Source: Nostoc sp. UHCC 0926 (GTDB lineage Bacteria > Cyanobacteriota > Cyanobacteriia > Cyanobacteriales > Nostocaceae). Taken from it: a stretch of 64,000 nucleotides of DNA. The DNA is taken from positions 1 through 64,000 of the forward strand of contig NZ_CP117772.1 in NCBI RefSeq assembly GCF_028623165.1, read 5' to 3'. Of the stretch, positions 36,851 through 46,771 are shown one piece after another; position 1 is the stretch's first letter, and every line of letters begins with the position of its first letter. The position numbers and the translations under genes were made by a program. The notes beneath the pieces were generated by a model that was not told where the DNA came from, did no database searches, and was given only the letters and a program-made list of their open reading frames with translations.

Positions 36851-39800
36851 TTACTTATTACCCAGCAAAATTTCTTGAATAGCTGCGGTCAAGTCTTTGA
36901 CATAAGGTTCTTTCATCAGACTCTCATGATCCCCGTTGATGCTGTGGATACGCACCTGGTTACTAGTTAATTCCTGCCAACCTGCACTTTCATCAGCGGG
37001 AAACTGTTGTGTGAGTGCAACAGTTTTGAACAGGGATAGAGGAGATTTAATTGGTTTTGGTTGATAGCAAAGACTCGCCTGCACGTTGGCTTTGTAAACG
37101 TTAAGTAATCCCTGCACGAGATTCTTTCCAGAATTAGGAGGAACGATTTCATGATATTGCAACAATTGCAACACATGCTCAAATCGTTTTTGTGTATCTA
37201 AAACTGCAAGTTCCTCTGAGGAAACATTTACAGATTCGTTAAAGTGAAGTCCAATCTGTTTCACCATAAAGGCAAGGAGAACAGCTTCGTCATCTAACGA
37301 TGCCTCTTTTTCCATGTTGGGTAAGGGGGGATGGGTATCGATAATTAAGAGATTTTCAATTCTTTCTCCTGCGGCTTCCAATTGAGATGCTATTTCAAAG
37401 GCAACTAGTCCGCCAAAAGAGTAGCCTCCCAACAAATAGGGCCCCTTTGGAACTATTTCTCGCATCGCTTTGATGTAAGTAGAAGCCATTGCCTCAATGG
37501 AATCTAAAGGCTGTTGTTCGCCATCTAAACCAGGTGCTTGGAAGGCGTAAAGCGGTTGTTTTTTGCCGAGAATGCTTGCAAAAATTGAGTATGACAAGGC
37601 ATAACCGGCTCCTGGGTGTACGAGAAATAGAGGTAAATGATCGCCTTTGGGTTGCAAGGTCAGCAAAACATCGGTATTACTTGGTTTGCTCTCGCCTTCT
37701 AAGTGGAGGGCAATCTTTTCCACAGTTCCCTCACGGAAAAAGCTGACGACGGGAAGGCTGTACCCTAATTGGTTTTCGATTTGGGCTATCAAACGGATCG
37801 CCAACAGAGAATGACCGCCCAGTTCAAAGAAATTATCGGTAACACCAATCAAACTCACCTGAAGTGCTTCTTCCCACAGTTCCACCAATTTATGTTCTAA
37901 CGGTGTGCGAGGTGGAATCCGTTTGCTCAAACGTGCTTTCCCATCAGCGCTTGGCGCGGGCAATATTTTTCTGTTAACCTTGCCGTTGGGCGTTAAAGGC
38001 ATAGCCTCTAAGAATACAAATGCTGCTGGCACCATGTACTCAGGCAACTTTTCTTTCAAAAACTGGCGCAGTGCGATCGCGCTAGGTGGATTCAAATGGG
38101 GGACAACGTAGGCGACAAGCTGCTTGTTACCTGGTTGGTCTTCCCGATCGATAACTGTTATTTCCCGCACTTCTGGATGCTGGCTCAACAAAGTTTCAAT
38201 TTCTCCTAGTTCGATGCGGAAACCGCGAATTTTTACCTGATTGTCAAGGCGGTTCAAAAATTCAATTTTGCCATCGGGTAGATAACGGGCTAAGTCTCCT
38301 GTTTTATAAAGGCGGGCACCGTCTCGATCGCTAAATGGGTTAGGGATGAACTTGGATGCTGTTAAATCCGGGCGATCGTAGTAGCCTCTAGCCAAACCAA
38401 CACCGCCGATATATACCTCGCCTGGAATACCGATCGGAACGGGTTGCAGTTCTCGATCTAGCAGATACACGAGTAAGTTTTGTAATGGTTTCCCAATTGG
38501 GATCTCTCGCCCATCCAGTTCTAACTCTGACAAATTGCAGATGGTTGCCGATACTGTAGCTTCCGTAGGGCCGTATTCGTTCACCAGTTGGGGATATTCA
38601 CCCACACACTTTTTCCAGGCATTTACTTGTTCTGGAAGTGCCCGCTCACCTCCAATCACGACCAGACGCAAGGACTCAGGTAGCAGCAAATTTCCAAGTG
38701 TTAATTCAAAAGTCACTTGCTGCCAGTATGCTGTTGGCAAATCCAATACCGTCACGCCATAATCCCGGCAGTTTTGCATGAAAGTTGCCACGGAACTCAA
38801 CATTTCATTGGTACGCAATATTAAGGTTCCGCCGGATACCAGGCAAGAATAAATTTCCGCAACTGCTACATCGAAACTAATAGATGCAAACTGGAGAAAA
38901 CGCTCTCCACTGCTGAACCTGCATTCCCGAATTCGCCCCTGCGTATAATTTACTAAAGACTGATGTTGAATCATTACTCCCTTGGGCTTGCCAGTAGACC
39001 CGGAGGTGTAAATCAAATAAGCCAAATTATCGGGATTAACCTGACTAACTAGATTCTCCTTGCTTTCCTGAGAAATTTCTTGCCAGCTTGTATCTAAGAA
39101 AACTACACGTCCTTGATATTCGGGTAGTTCTGGTAGCAAATGATTCTGAGTTAACAACACCGACGTTTGGGAATCCTCTAGCATGAAGGTCAAACGTTGC
39201 TGGGGTAATTGCGGGTCTAAAGGCAGATAAGCCCCGCCAGCTTTCAGGATTCCCAACAGCCCAACAATCATTTCTAAAGAGCGCTCCATGCAGATACCCA
39301 CTAGCACCTCTGGCCCTACGCCCAAGGATTGCAGGTAGTGCGCCAAATGATTTGCCCGCTTGTTTAACTCTCGGTAGGTAAGCTGTTGCTCCTTAAATAC
39401 TGCTGCTATAGCCTCTGGTGTCTGTTGCACCTGATTTTCAAACAACTGATGGATACATAAATCTTGGGAATAAGACTTCTGAGTTTCGTTCCATTCCACC
39501 AACAACTGATGTTGCTCGCTTGCTGGCAGTAGAGGCAATTCTGTAAGATGCAACTGAGGATTGGCGGCAATGGCTGCTAGCAAAGTCTGAAAATGCTTCT
39601 CCAGCCGCTCAATAGTTGCTGGTGCAAACAAATCAGTATTATATTCCCACGCGCCCTCAAGTCCCTTTTCTGTCTCCATCATCGACAGAGTTAAATCAAA
39701 CTTGACGGTGACGCTTTCCATTTCCAAATGAGTCAGCCTGAGATTGGGCAGTTCCAAATTTCCGATCGGTGCATTCTGCAAGACAAACATCACTTGGAAC

Positions 39801-42800
39801 AAGGGGTTATGGCTCAGGGAACGCTCTGGTTGAAGCTCTTCAACCAGTTTCTCAAAAGGCAAATCTTGATGGGCATAGGCTGACAAGGTTTTCTCTTTAA
39901 TCCGTTCCAGCAACGTTGCAAACGACGGATTGTCTTGGACATCGGTTCTGATAACTAAAGTATTGACAAAAAAGCCAATTAGCTGTTCGATTTCTTTACG
40001 GTTGCGGTTAGCAATCGGGGTTCCAACTAACAAGTCGTGTTGTCCAGAATAACGCATCAACAGAGTCTTAAACACCCCTAACAATCCCATGAACAGGGTA
40101 GCGCCTTGAGATTCACAGAACTGCTTCAAGCCTTCGTAGTTTTTGCGGTCTACTACGAAAGGAATTTCACGACCCTGATAAGAAGCGATCGCGCGACGGG
40201 GATAATCTGTTGGCAATTCTAAAGGTTCTAATTCTCCGGCGAGTTCCTGCTTCCAATAATCAAGTTGCTGTGAAAGTTGGGTTTTTTCAAAGGTAGTACG
40301 TTGCCAGCTGGCAAAATCACCGTATTGTAGAGAGAGTGGTGATAAAGGTGATTCCTTACCTGTACAAAATGCTGTATAAATCGCAGACAATTCTTGCACC
40401 ATTACTCCAAATGACCAAGCATCAGAAATAATATGATGCATCACCGCTACAAACACATGGGCATCTTCGGACAACTTATAGAGATAGACGCGAAGCAAGG
40501 GGCCAGTTTGAAGATTAAACGGACGCACAGACTCGGATATCACTGCTTGTTTGAGTATCTCTTCTTTGTCTTGCAAGTGGCTGAAATCGGTAATCAACAT
40601 CGATATATCATTTGATTCGTCGATAATTTGCACGGGATTACCACTAGCATCCTGAGAAAATTTTGTGCGTAATACCTCATGCCGTTGGACTATCTCCTGC
40701 AAACTGCGCTCAAACGCTTGTTGATTTAAACATCCGTCCATGCGGAAGCCTACCGCAATGTTATAAGCAGGATTATTCACCTCTAACTGGTCGAGGAACC
40801 ACAGTCTTTGCTGAGAAAAAGAGAGTGGTAAGTTGTCACGTTGAGCAATTTTTGATATCTGAACGTTCTGATTTGTCTGATTCTGCGTCTTAGTAGCGAG
40901 CAAATCAATTTGTTCCGCAAGAGCAACGAAGGTAGGATATTCAAAAATTGTTCGCAAAGGAAAGGCTAAATTAAATTCTTCCCGAATTCGAGAAATCAGT
41001 TTCGTCGCCAGTAGGGAATGTCCGCCCATTTGGAAAAAATTGTCCGTTAGTCCGATGCGCGAGCCTCCAAGTACATCGTTCCACATTTTACTTAAGCGTT
41101 CTTGGGTGGCGGTTGTTAATTTAACATCAGAATCTTTAGCAATTGTCTCCACAAGTTCTGGTGCAGGTAAAGCACGTCGGTCTAATTTGCCGCTTGGAGT
41201 CATGGTCAGCTTCTCTAGCAGCACAAAGGCGGCAGGGATCATGTATTCTGGAAGTTCTTTTTGTGCATACTGCTTGAGTTCGGGAATCAGCGCCTTGGCA
41301 AAACGGGCTTTTAAGGGATTTACCCAATATAATTGCGTTGGTTTTAGGGGGACGCTATTTTGGGTAATAGGCATCACAGGTTTTGCCCCGTTTGTAGTAT
41401 AGAAGCAAACATCAAAATAATTAGCACCAAAATCTTTTGAGTAGCTAATCGTGACTTGACAACCTGCTTGTTGGGCAAGTTGATAGAATTTTTGCGGGTC
41501 AACAGCTGTTTGTGAATTCAGCTTGTTCAACAACTCGCGCAGTTCACCGACTGTAGCGACTCCGTTATTTTCCTGATACCACTGTAAAATAGTTTCGTCT
41601 TCAAGCAGACGAGCATTAGGGACACCCCGCCAAGCAATGGGCAACTCTAGCCCATTGATTGATTGCAGATTTAATTGCTTCCAGTCTTCCCAGATCGGTT
41701 CAAAGGTATGAGCTTTTTCAAAACTGCCTTTTTTGTGAAGAACCACATCATAACGGTATTTAGTTAGTTCATTATGTGCGGTTTCTGCTTTGAGGTGAAC
41801 TTCTACCGGATCTAGATTTGGCAAAACCTGCGGTAGATTTACAAAGAAGGCTGGATCGAGAACGAGTTCGTTTTCTTTTTGAGTAACTCGTCGAACTAAG
41901 GCGGCAAAAGCTTCTTGATCAGTTTCATCCGCAGCTTGGAAACAAGCTATGCTGGCGTGAAAAGCGTTTAAAGTCGGCAGGTGGCGATTATCGCCGATAA
42001 ATAAACTTCCTCCGGGAGCTAGCGCTTGTAATGCTTCGGCAATCACTTGCTGGAAGTATTCAATCGAGGGAAAATACTGCGCTACAGAGTTAATAATAAT
42101 CGTATCAAAATAGCCAGAAGGAATATTTGCAAAATCCTTCGCTTCCTGATGAAACAAGCGAACATTGCTCAAGGAGTGTTTCTGAGTGAGATTTTCCAAA
42201 CGAGCGATCGCTTGTTGGGAAAAGTCTGTCGCCCAATAAGATTCAACATCCGGCGCAATATTGAAAAGAATCATCCCAGTACCACATCCAATTTCCAAGA
42301 CGCGTTTTGGAGCCAAGGTTTGAATGCATGTTAATGTATTGTTTAGCCACTCGCGCATTTCTGGCGCAGGAATAGGTTGACCGTCATAGCTGTTGTTCCA
42401 ACCAATGATATTAAAAGTTGCATCAGCTTCGGTTTCACTAGCGCTATAGTTTTCGTCAAAAGTATATTGCCATTCTTGAGTTTGCTCCCGCGTTAAGTTT
42501 TCATAATCGGGTATTTTCGCCAAATCAGTCTCAGGCACGATGTAAGCAACTAGTCGTACATCTTGTTGACTTTCCTGTTGGGTAATTACGCAAGCTTCTC
42601 GTACACCCGGATGACGCTGCAAAAGCCCTTCAATTTCACCCAATTCGATCCGAAAACCGCGTATTTTAACTTGGTGGTCGTTACGCCCCAAATATTCGAT
42701 TTCTCCGTTGTGCAGATATCGCGCTAAATCACCAGTTTTGTAGAGACGGTTATTTCCTTGCGGGTTGGCGGGGTTGACGATCATCCGCTCTGCGGTTAAT

Positions 42801-45373
42801 TCCTCGCGGTTAAAATAGCCCCGCGCCACACCTGCACCGCCAACATAAATTTCACCAACCACTCCCAAAGGAACTGGTTGTCTATAAGCATCGAGAATAT
42901 AAAAAGATAGATCCGGGATAGGTTTACCGATAACACTTCCCAAACGTTTCTTGATATCGTTCCAGCGAATCGGACGATAAGTAACGTGAACGGTGGTTTC
43001 CGTAATCCCATACATATTTACTAGCAGCGGAAAATCATCGCTGTGACGTTCAAACCACGGTTCCAAACTTGATAAATCCAAAGCTTCGCCACCAAAAATT
43101 ACATAGCGTAAATTTAGTTCGCTTTCCCGACAAATGATTTCTTCAGCTTGGATCAATTGGCGGAAAGCCGATGGTGTCTGGTTTAAAACTGTTACTCTGG
43201 CGTCAATAAGTAAGTTGTAAAACTCTTCTGGCGATCGACTCACTAAATAGGGGACAATAACTAAACGTCCGCCAAACAACAACGCCCCCCACATTTCCCA
43301 AACAGAGAAATCAAAAGCGTAGGAATGAAACAGAGTCCACACGTCTTTTTCGTTAAAGTGGAACCATTGTTCGGTTGCCAACATCAAACGTACAACGTTG
43401 CGATGGGTAACAACAACTCCCTTGGGTTTGCCAGTTGAGCCGGAAGTGTAAATTATATAAGCGGCGTTATCTGGATTGAGATTAACTTCTGGATCGGTAG
43501 CTTTTTCCTGAACAAGTTCCGCTTCACAATTATCAATAAAAACTAGATCGGCTTGGTGTTTTGGTACTTGCGTCTCAAATTCTACCTGTGTGAGCAAGAC
43601 TGACACCATGCTATCCTCAAGCATATAGGCGACACGCTCCGCAGGATAATCCGGGTCAAAGGGAACGTAAGTACCACCAGCCTTTAGTACTGCTAGGATA
43701 GCTACCATCAGATCCAAAGAACGAGACATCCACAATCCCACTCGTGATTCAGGTTTCACACCCAAACGGATGAGATAATGTGCCAGTCGATTAGCTCGTT
43801 GGTTTAATTCTGCGTAGGTTAAGGATTGATTCTCAAAAATCAGTGCCGTTTTGTTGGGACGCAAAGCCGCCTGTTGGCTAAAAACTTCATGTAAACAGAA
43901 TTCTACTGGAAAACTCTCAGGCGGGTTTGCAGGCATCAACTGAGTGTATTCTTCATTTGAGAGAATCGCTAACTGAGTTATCGGCACATCCGGTTGCGTC
44001 ACTAAATTTTCCAGCAAATTACAAAAGTGACGCGCGATTTGTTCTACTGTTTCCCGTGTAAATAAATCAGTATTGTATGAGAAAACACCACTGAGATTAT
44101 TTTCACTTTCTGAGATAAAAAGTTCCAAATCGAAGCGGGCGGCATCTTGACTTTTGATCGGAGTTACAGTCAAGTTCCCAGCTTGAAAATGAGGTTTTGG
44201 GGCATTTAGTAGAGTAAAAGCAATTTGAAATAGCGGGTTGATACTAGTGTTTCGTTCAACATTTAATCTATCTACGAGTGCTTCAAAAGGCACTTCTGAA
44301 TGTTCAAAACTTTCCAGAATCGTTTCTTTGACTTTTTTTAAAAGAGTACGAAAACTAGGTTCTCCCGATAAGTCGGCGCGAATTACCAACATATTCACAA
44401 AGAAACCGATGAGTTTTTCCGCATCGATTCCTGGACGGTTGGCAATAGAAGTTCCCACGGGAATATCTTCCTGTCCGCAGTAACGCCCAAGGAGAACCCC
44501 AAAAGCAGCCATGAGGGTCATGAAGAGGGTAGCATCTTCTTGGTGGCTGAAATTGCGAATAGTCCGTGTCAAAGAAACAGGGATGGAAAAACTGACTAAA
44601 TCTCCTTTAAAGGATTGTAAACGCGGTCGGGGAAAGTCAGTAGGAAATTGTAGAACGGGTAATTTTTTGAGTTGTTTTTCCCAATACGCAAGTTGTTCGT
44701 CTAAAACCAAATTATTAATTTTCTCTTGTTGCCAAACAGCATAATCTGCATATTGGATATTCAGTTCTCCAAGGGCAGTGACATCACCCTTGATAGCTAA
44801 ATGATAAAGAGAAGCCAGTTCTTCAACAATAACGCCTATTGACCAACCATCAGCAATAATATGATGAAGGGTGAGAGCCAAAACATATTGCTCTGGTGTT
44901 AGTCGTAAAAGTTTGGTTCTGATTAACGGGCCTTTTTCCAAGTTAAAAGAATATTGTGTCTCCGAGCTAGCTACAACAGAGATTTCTTTTTCGATTTCAG
45001 TTTCCGGAATATCGCTCCAATCGTCAAAAATTAAATCCGCTAAAATATTTGGATGAATCTGTTGCCAAGGTTCACCATCAATTGCCATAAATGTAGTGCG
45101 GAGGCTTTCATGTCGCTGCTGCAATTGTCTAAAAGCTTGCTGCAAAGCCTCTATTTGCAGCGAACCATCCAGACGGAATATAGAACAAATATTATAAGCA
45201 GAAGAAGTAGGTTCCAATTCATGAAGGAACCACAAGCGTCTTTGTTGAAAAGAAGCCGGAGTTTCTGTAAAAGCGCATTTTTTAATGAGAAACTTGTCTT
45301 CTTCGCGGTTAATACCCTCTTCTTCCAGAAGTAATTCTAAAAGTTCAAAATCAGTTGTTTCTAAAAAATTCAT
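36851..45373 (-). CDS. NRPS3: C-A(Thr)-N-MT-PCP-C-A(X)-PCP-TE, terminal synthetase
   Basis: 2840 residues, start 45373. C1 about 35-470 (HHIIADGWS), A5 490-955 with an N-methyltransferase inserted before the last A motifs (about 958-1358; VLEIGCGTG SAM site near 1028), PCP Ser1453 (QMGGHSL), C2 about 1505-1940 (HHIISDAWS, Ala where Gly is usual), A6 1970-2465, PCP Ser2522 (ELGGHSL), TE 2565-2840 (nucleophile GYSFGG Ser2652, His in INGDHESL). A5 pocket DFWNIGMVH is threonine, so N-methyl-Thr; A6 reads DVADVGEVS, which I cannot assign firmly, two acidic residues suggesting a polar or basic side chain. The C-terminal TE makes this the last synthetase; it should cyclise the nonapeptide, as expected for hassallidin-type residues 8 and 9. 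Confidence 0.93.
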   Translation of the reverse strand: MNFLETTDFELLELLLEEEGINREEDKFLIKKCAFTETPASFQQRRLWFLHELEPTSSAYNICSIFRLDGSLQIEALQQAFRQLQQRHESLRTTFMAIDGEPWQQIHPNILADLIFDDWSDIPETEIEKEISVVASSETQYSFNLEKGPLIRTKLLRLTPEQYVLALTLHHIIADGWSIGVIVEELASLYHLAIKGDVTALGELNIQYADYAVWQQEKINNLVLDEQLAYWEKQLKKLPVLQFPTDFPRPRLQSFKGDLVSFSIPVSLTRTIRNFSHQEDATLFMTLMAAFGVLLGRYCGQEDIPVGTSIANRPGIDAEKLIGFFVNMLVIRADLSGEPSFRTLLKKVKETILESFEHSEVPFEALVDRLNVERNTSINPLFQIAFTLLNAPKPHFQAGNLTVTPIKSQDAARFDLELFISESENNLSGVFSYNTDLFTRETVEQIARHFCNLLENLVTQPDVPITQLAILSNEEYTQLMPANPPESFPVEFCLHEVFSQQAALRPNKTALIFENQSLTYAELNQRANRLAHYLIRLGVKPESRVGLWMSRSLDLMVAILAVLKAGGTYVPFDPDYPAERVAYMLEDSMVSVLLTQVEFETQVPKHQADLVFIDNCEAELVQEKATDPEVNLNPDNAAYIIYTSGSTGKPKGVVVTHRNVVRLMLATEQWFHFNEKDVWTLFHSYAFDFSVWEMWGALLFGGRLVIVPYLVSRSPEEFYNLLIDARVTVLNQTPSAFRQLIQAEEIICRESELNLRYVIFGGEALDLSSLEPWFERHSDDFPLLVNMYGITETTVHVTYRPIRWNDIKKRLGSVIGKPIPDLSFYILDAYRQPVPLGVVGEIYVGGAGVARGYFNREELTAERMIVNPANPQGNNRLYKTGDLARYLHNGEIEYLGRNDHQVKIRGFRIELGEIEGLLQRHPGVREACVITQQESQQDVRLVAYIVPETDLAKIPDYENLTREQTQEWQYTFDENYSASETEADATFNIIGWNNSYDGQPIPAPEMREWLNNTLTCIQTLAPKRVLEIGCGTGMILFNIAPDVESYWATDFSQQAIARLENLTQKHSLSNVRLFHQEAKDFANIPSGYFDTIIINSVAQYFPSIEYFQQVIAEALQALAPGGSLFIGDNRHLPTLNAFHASIACFQAADETDQEAFAALVRRVTQKENELVLDPAFFVNLPQVLPNLDPVEVHLKAETAHNELTKYRYDVVLHKKGSFEKAHTFEPIWEDWKQLNLQSINGLELPIAWRGVPNARLLEDETILQWYQENNGVATVGELRELLNKLNSQTAVDPQKFYQLAQQAGCQVTISYSKDFGANYFDVCFYTTNGAKPVMPITQNSVPLKPTQLYWVNPLKARFAKALIPELKQYAQKELPEYMIPAAFVLLEKLTMTPSGKLDRRALPAPELVETIAKDSDVKLTTATQERLSKMWNDVLGGSRIGLTDNFFQMGGHSLLATKLISRIREEFNLAFPLRTIFEYPTFVALAEQIDLLATKTQNQTNQNVQISKIAQRDNLPLSFSQQRLWFLDQLEVNNPAYNIAVGFRMDGCLNQQAFERSLQEIVQRHEVLRTKFSQDASGNPVQIIDESNDISMLITDFSHLQDKEEILKQAVISESVRPFNLQTGPLLRVYLYKLSEDAHVFVAVMHHIISDAWSFGVMVQELSAIYTAFCTGKESPLSPLSLQYGDFASWQRTTFEKTQLSQQLDYWKQELAGELEPLELPTDYPRRAIASYQGREIPFVVDRKNYEGLKQFCESQGATLFMGLLGVFKTLLMRYSGQHDLLVGTPIANRNRKEIEQLIGFFVNTLVIRTDVQDNPSFATLLERIKEKTLSAYAHQDLPFEKLVEELQPERSLSHNPLFQVMFVLQNAPIGNLELPNLRLTHLEMESVTVKFDLTLSMMETEKGLEGAWEYNTDLFAPATIERLEKHFQTLLAAIAANPQLHLTELPLLPASEQHQLLVEWNETQKSYSQDLCIHQLFENQVQQTPEAIAAVFKEQQLTYRELNKRANHLAHYLQSLGVGPEVLVGICMERSLEMIVGLLGILKAGGAYLPLDPQLPQQRLTFMLEDSQTSVLLTQNHLLPELPEYQGRVVFLDTSWQEISQESKENLVSQVNPDNLAYLIYTSGSTGKPKGVMIQHQSLVNYTQGRIRECRFSSGERFLQFASISFDVAVAEIYSCLVSGGTLILRTNEMLSSVATFMQNCRDYGVTVLDLPTAYWQQVTFELTLGNLLLPESLRLVVIGGERALPEQVNAWKKCVGEYPQLVNEYGPTEATVSATICNLSELELDGREIPIGKPLQNLLVYLLDRELQPVPIGIPGEVYIGGVGLARGYYDRPDLTASKFIPNPFSDRDGARLYKTGDLARYLPDGKIEFLNRLDNQVKIRGFRIELGEIETLLSQHPEVREITVIDREDQPGNKQLVAYVVPHLNPPSAIALRQFLKEKLPEYMVPAAFVFLEAMPLTPNGKVNRKILPAPSADGKARLSKRIPPRTPLEHKLVELWEEALQVSLIGVTDNFFELGGHSLLAIRLIAQIENQLGYSLPVVSFFREGTVEKIALHLEGESKPSNTDVLLTLQPKGDHLPLFLVHPGAGYALSYSIFASILGKKQPLYAFQAPGLDGEQQPLDSIEAMASTYIKAMREIVPKGPYLLGGYSFGGLVAFEIASQLEAAGERIENLLIIDTHPPLPNMEKEASLDDEAVLLAFMVKQIGLHFNESVNVSSEELAVLDTQKRFEHVLQLLQYHEIVPPNSGKNLVQGLLNVYKANVQASLCYQPKPIKSPLSLFKTVALTQQFPADESAGWQELTSNQVRIHSINGDHESLMKEPYVKDLTAAIQEILLGNK

Positions 45374-45437
45374 AATGAATATAACTTAATTTTTGTGGTG
45401 GACTTGAGATTTAATCTTGACGATTTGCCTGCTCTTT

Positions 45438-46646
45438 TTATCCTTTACTTCCACTCATTGCCACATATCCGAGAATTTCATCCACTGCCCGCTTTGCTCC
45501 TCCAGCTGCCCGACAAGCATCACCCAGACGATCGCTATTTGCCTGAAATGAATCATTGTTCAGGATGTGTAGTGCCGTCTCTCGCAAACGTTCAGAATTG
45601 ACATCTTGGGGCAAAATCATGATTCCCGCACCCTGCTCCTGAAGGCGACGTGAAATTATCTCTTGCTCGTAGGTTTGAGGAATTGCGATTGTGGGGGTTG
45701 AGTGCCACGCCGCTTCCCGTGCGCCGCCTCCCGCACCGTGCATGATAAATAAGCTGGTGCGTTCTAATATCTTCAGTTGGGGAATTGTGCCTGTAGCTCG
45801 AATGATAAAATTTGTAGGTACATCCCCCAGTTGGGCAGGATTTATCTCTGGACTCAGTACCATTACAACTTGAGCATCGATGTTATGAAATGCCTCTATG
45901 CAACTTTTGTAAAAAGCTAATCCCGGATCGTGAATGCTGCCGAATGAAATCAAGATCAGCTTGCCTTTTCGCAACACTTCCATTGGAAAATCAGATGCGA
46001 TCGCCCGCACCGGATCGCAAGGGCCGACAAAGTGAAAGCTTTGGTCAAATTTATCGACGTATGGCTGGAGTTCCGGTGGTAAATAACAAATATTTAAGGG
46101 TTCTGGATTGGTAAAAGTATCGATAAATTCAATGGGTGGAATTTTGTAAGTCTCTCGCAGTTCTGTTTCATATTGACGAAACACCTGGATATCGGGCGAT
46201 GTTTCTGACAACAATTCAGGTAGTTTCTCCTGAAGTTGCGGACATTCATAGAAGCTGCGCGGACAAAATGCAGCGCTGGCAATAGTGTTAACTGCCGGGA
46301 CGTTGAGCAGCTGTGCTACCAATTTTCCCCAAAGACACAGCGAGTCGTGAATAATGTAGTCTGGTTTGTCCGCGCGAACCGATTCCAGAAGTGCGCTCAA
46401 CATTTCGTTAGCAGTCCAAGTCAAAACTGGTACTAGCGAAAAATCATTATGGCTTTGTGGTGCTGCCTCAATTCGTAGTGGTGGATAAAAACGAAAAGAT
46501 GCCCCAAATGCCTCAATTTCTTTCTGGAATTTGGGAATTTCATAGTAAATAACTTCTTCACCTCTGCGAATCAGTTCTGCTACTAAACCAAAGCTTGGGA
46601 ACACATGCCCAGCTGCTGAAACATTCAGAAATACAGCACGGCTCAT
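45438..46646 (-). CDS. GT1-family glycosyltransferase (macrolide glycosyltransferase-like)
   Basis: 402 residues from ATG 46646. N-terminal acceptor domain begins VFLNVSAAGHVFPSFGLVAEL, shown in part; the C-terminal donor domain has ILISFGSIHD and MHGAGGGAREAAWHSTPTIAIPQ (in part), the UDP-sugar binding region of the UGT/MGT group that decorates macrolides, glycopeptides and lipids. The usual HGGxGT appears here as HGAGGGA. It starts 64 bp downstream-side of NRPS3 on the same strand and probably adds a sugar to the peptide, for example at a Thr hydroxyl. Its mate in the + arm is the GT32 enzyme, so two different sugar attachments are likely. Confidence 0.88.
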   Translation of the reverse strand: MSRAVFLNVSAAGHVFPSFGLVAELIRRGEEVIYYEIPKFQKEIEAFGASFRFYPPLRIEAAPQSHNDFSLVPVLTWTANEMLSALLESVRADKPDYIIHDSLCLWGKLVAQLLNVPAVNTIASAAFCPRSFYECPQLQEKLPELLSETSPDIQVFRQYETELRETYKIPPIEFIDTFTNPEPLNICYLPPELQPYVDKFDQSFHFVGPCDPVRAIASDFPMEVLRKGKLILISFGSIHDPGLAFYKSCIEAFHNIDAQVVMVLSPEINPAQLGDVPTNFIIRATGTIPQLKILERTSLFIMHGAGGGAREAAWHSTPTIAIPQTYEQEIISRRLQEQGAGIMILPQDVNSERLRETALHILNNDSFQANSDRLGDACRAAGGAKRAVDEILGYVAMSGSKG

Positions 46647-46771
46647 AAATTAAAATTTGATTAATCTGCTTTTACTATTGATATAGGAAATATTATTCGC
46701 AACTTATGCAGTTATTCTTTGATTTATGTTGCCTAATTGCGGTTGATTCAGATTCTCGTTGCCAAAACTTC

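Noticed and set aside
36851..45373. Polyketide synthase or ketosynthase module in the cluster
   Set aside because: Only C, A, MT, PCP, E and TE domains are visible; no KS or AT motifs anywhere in the window.
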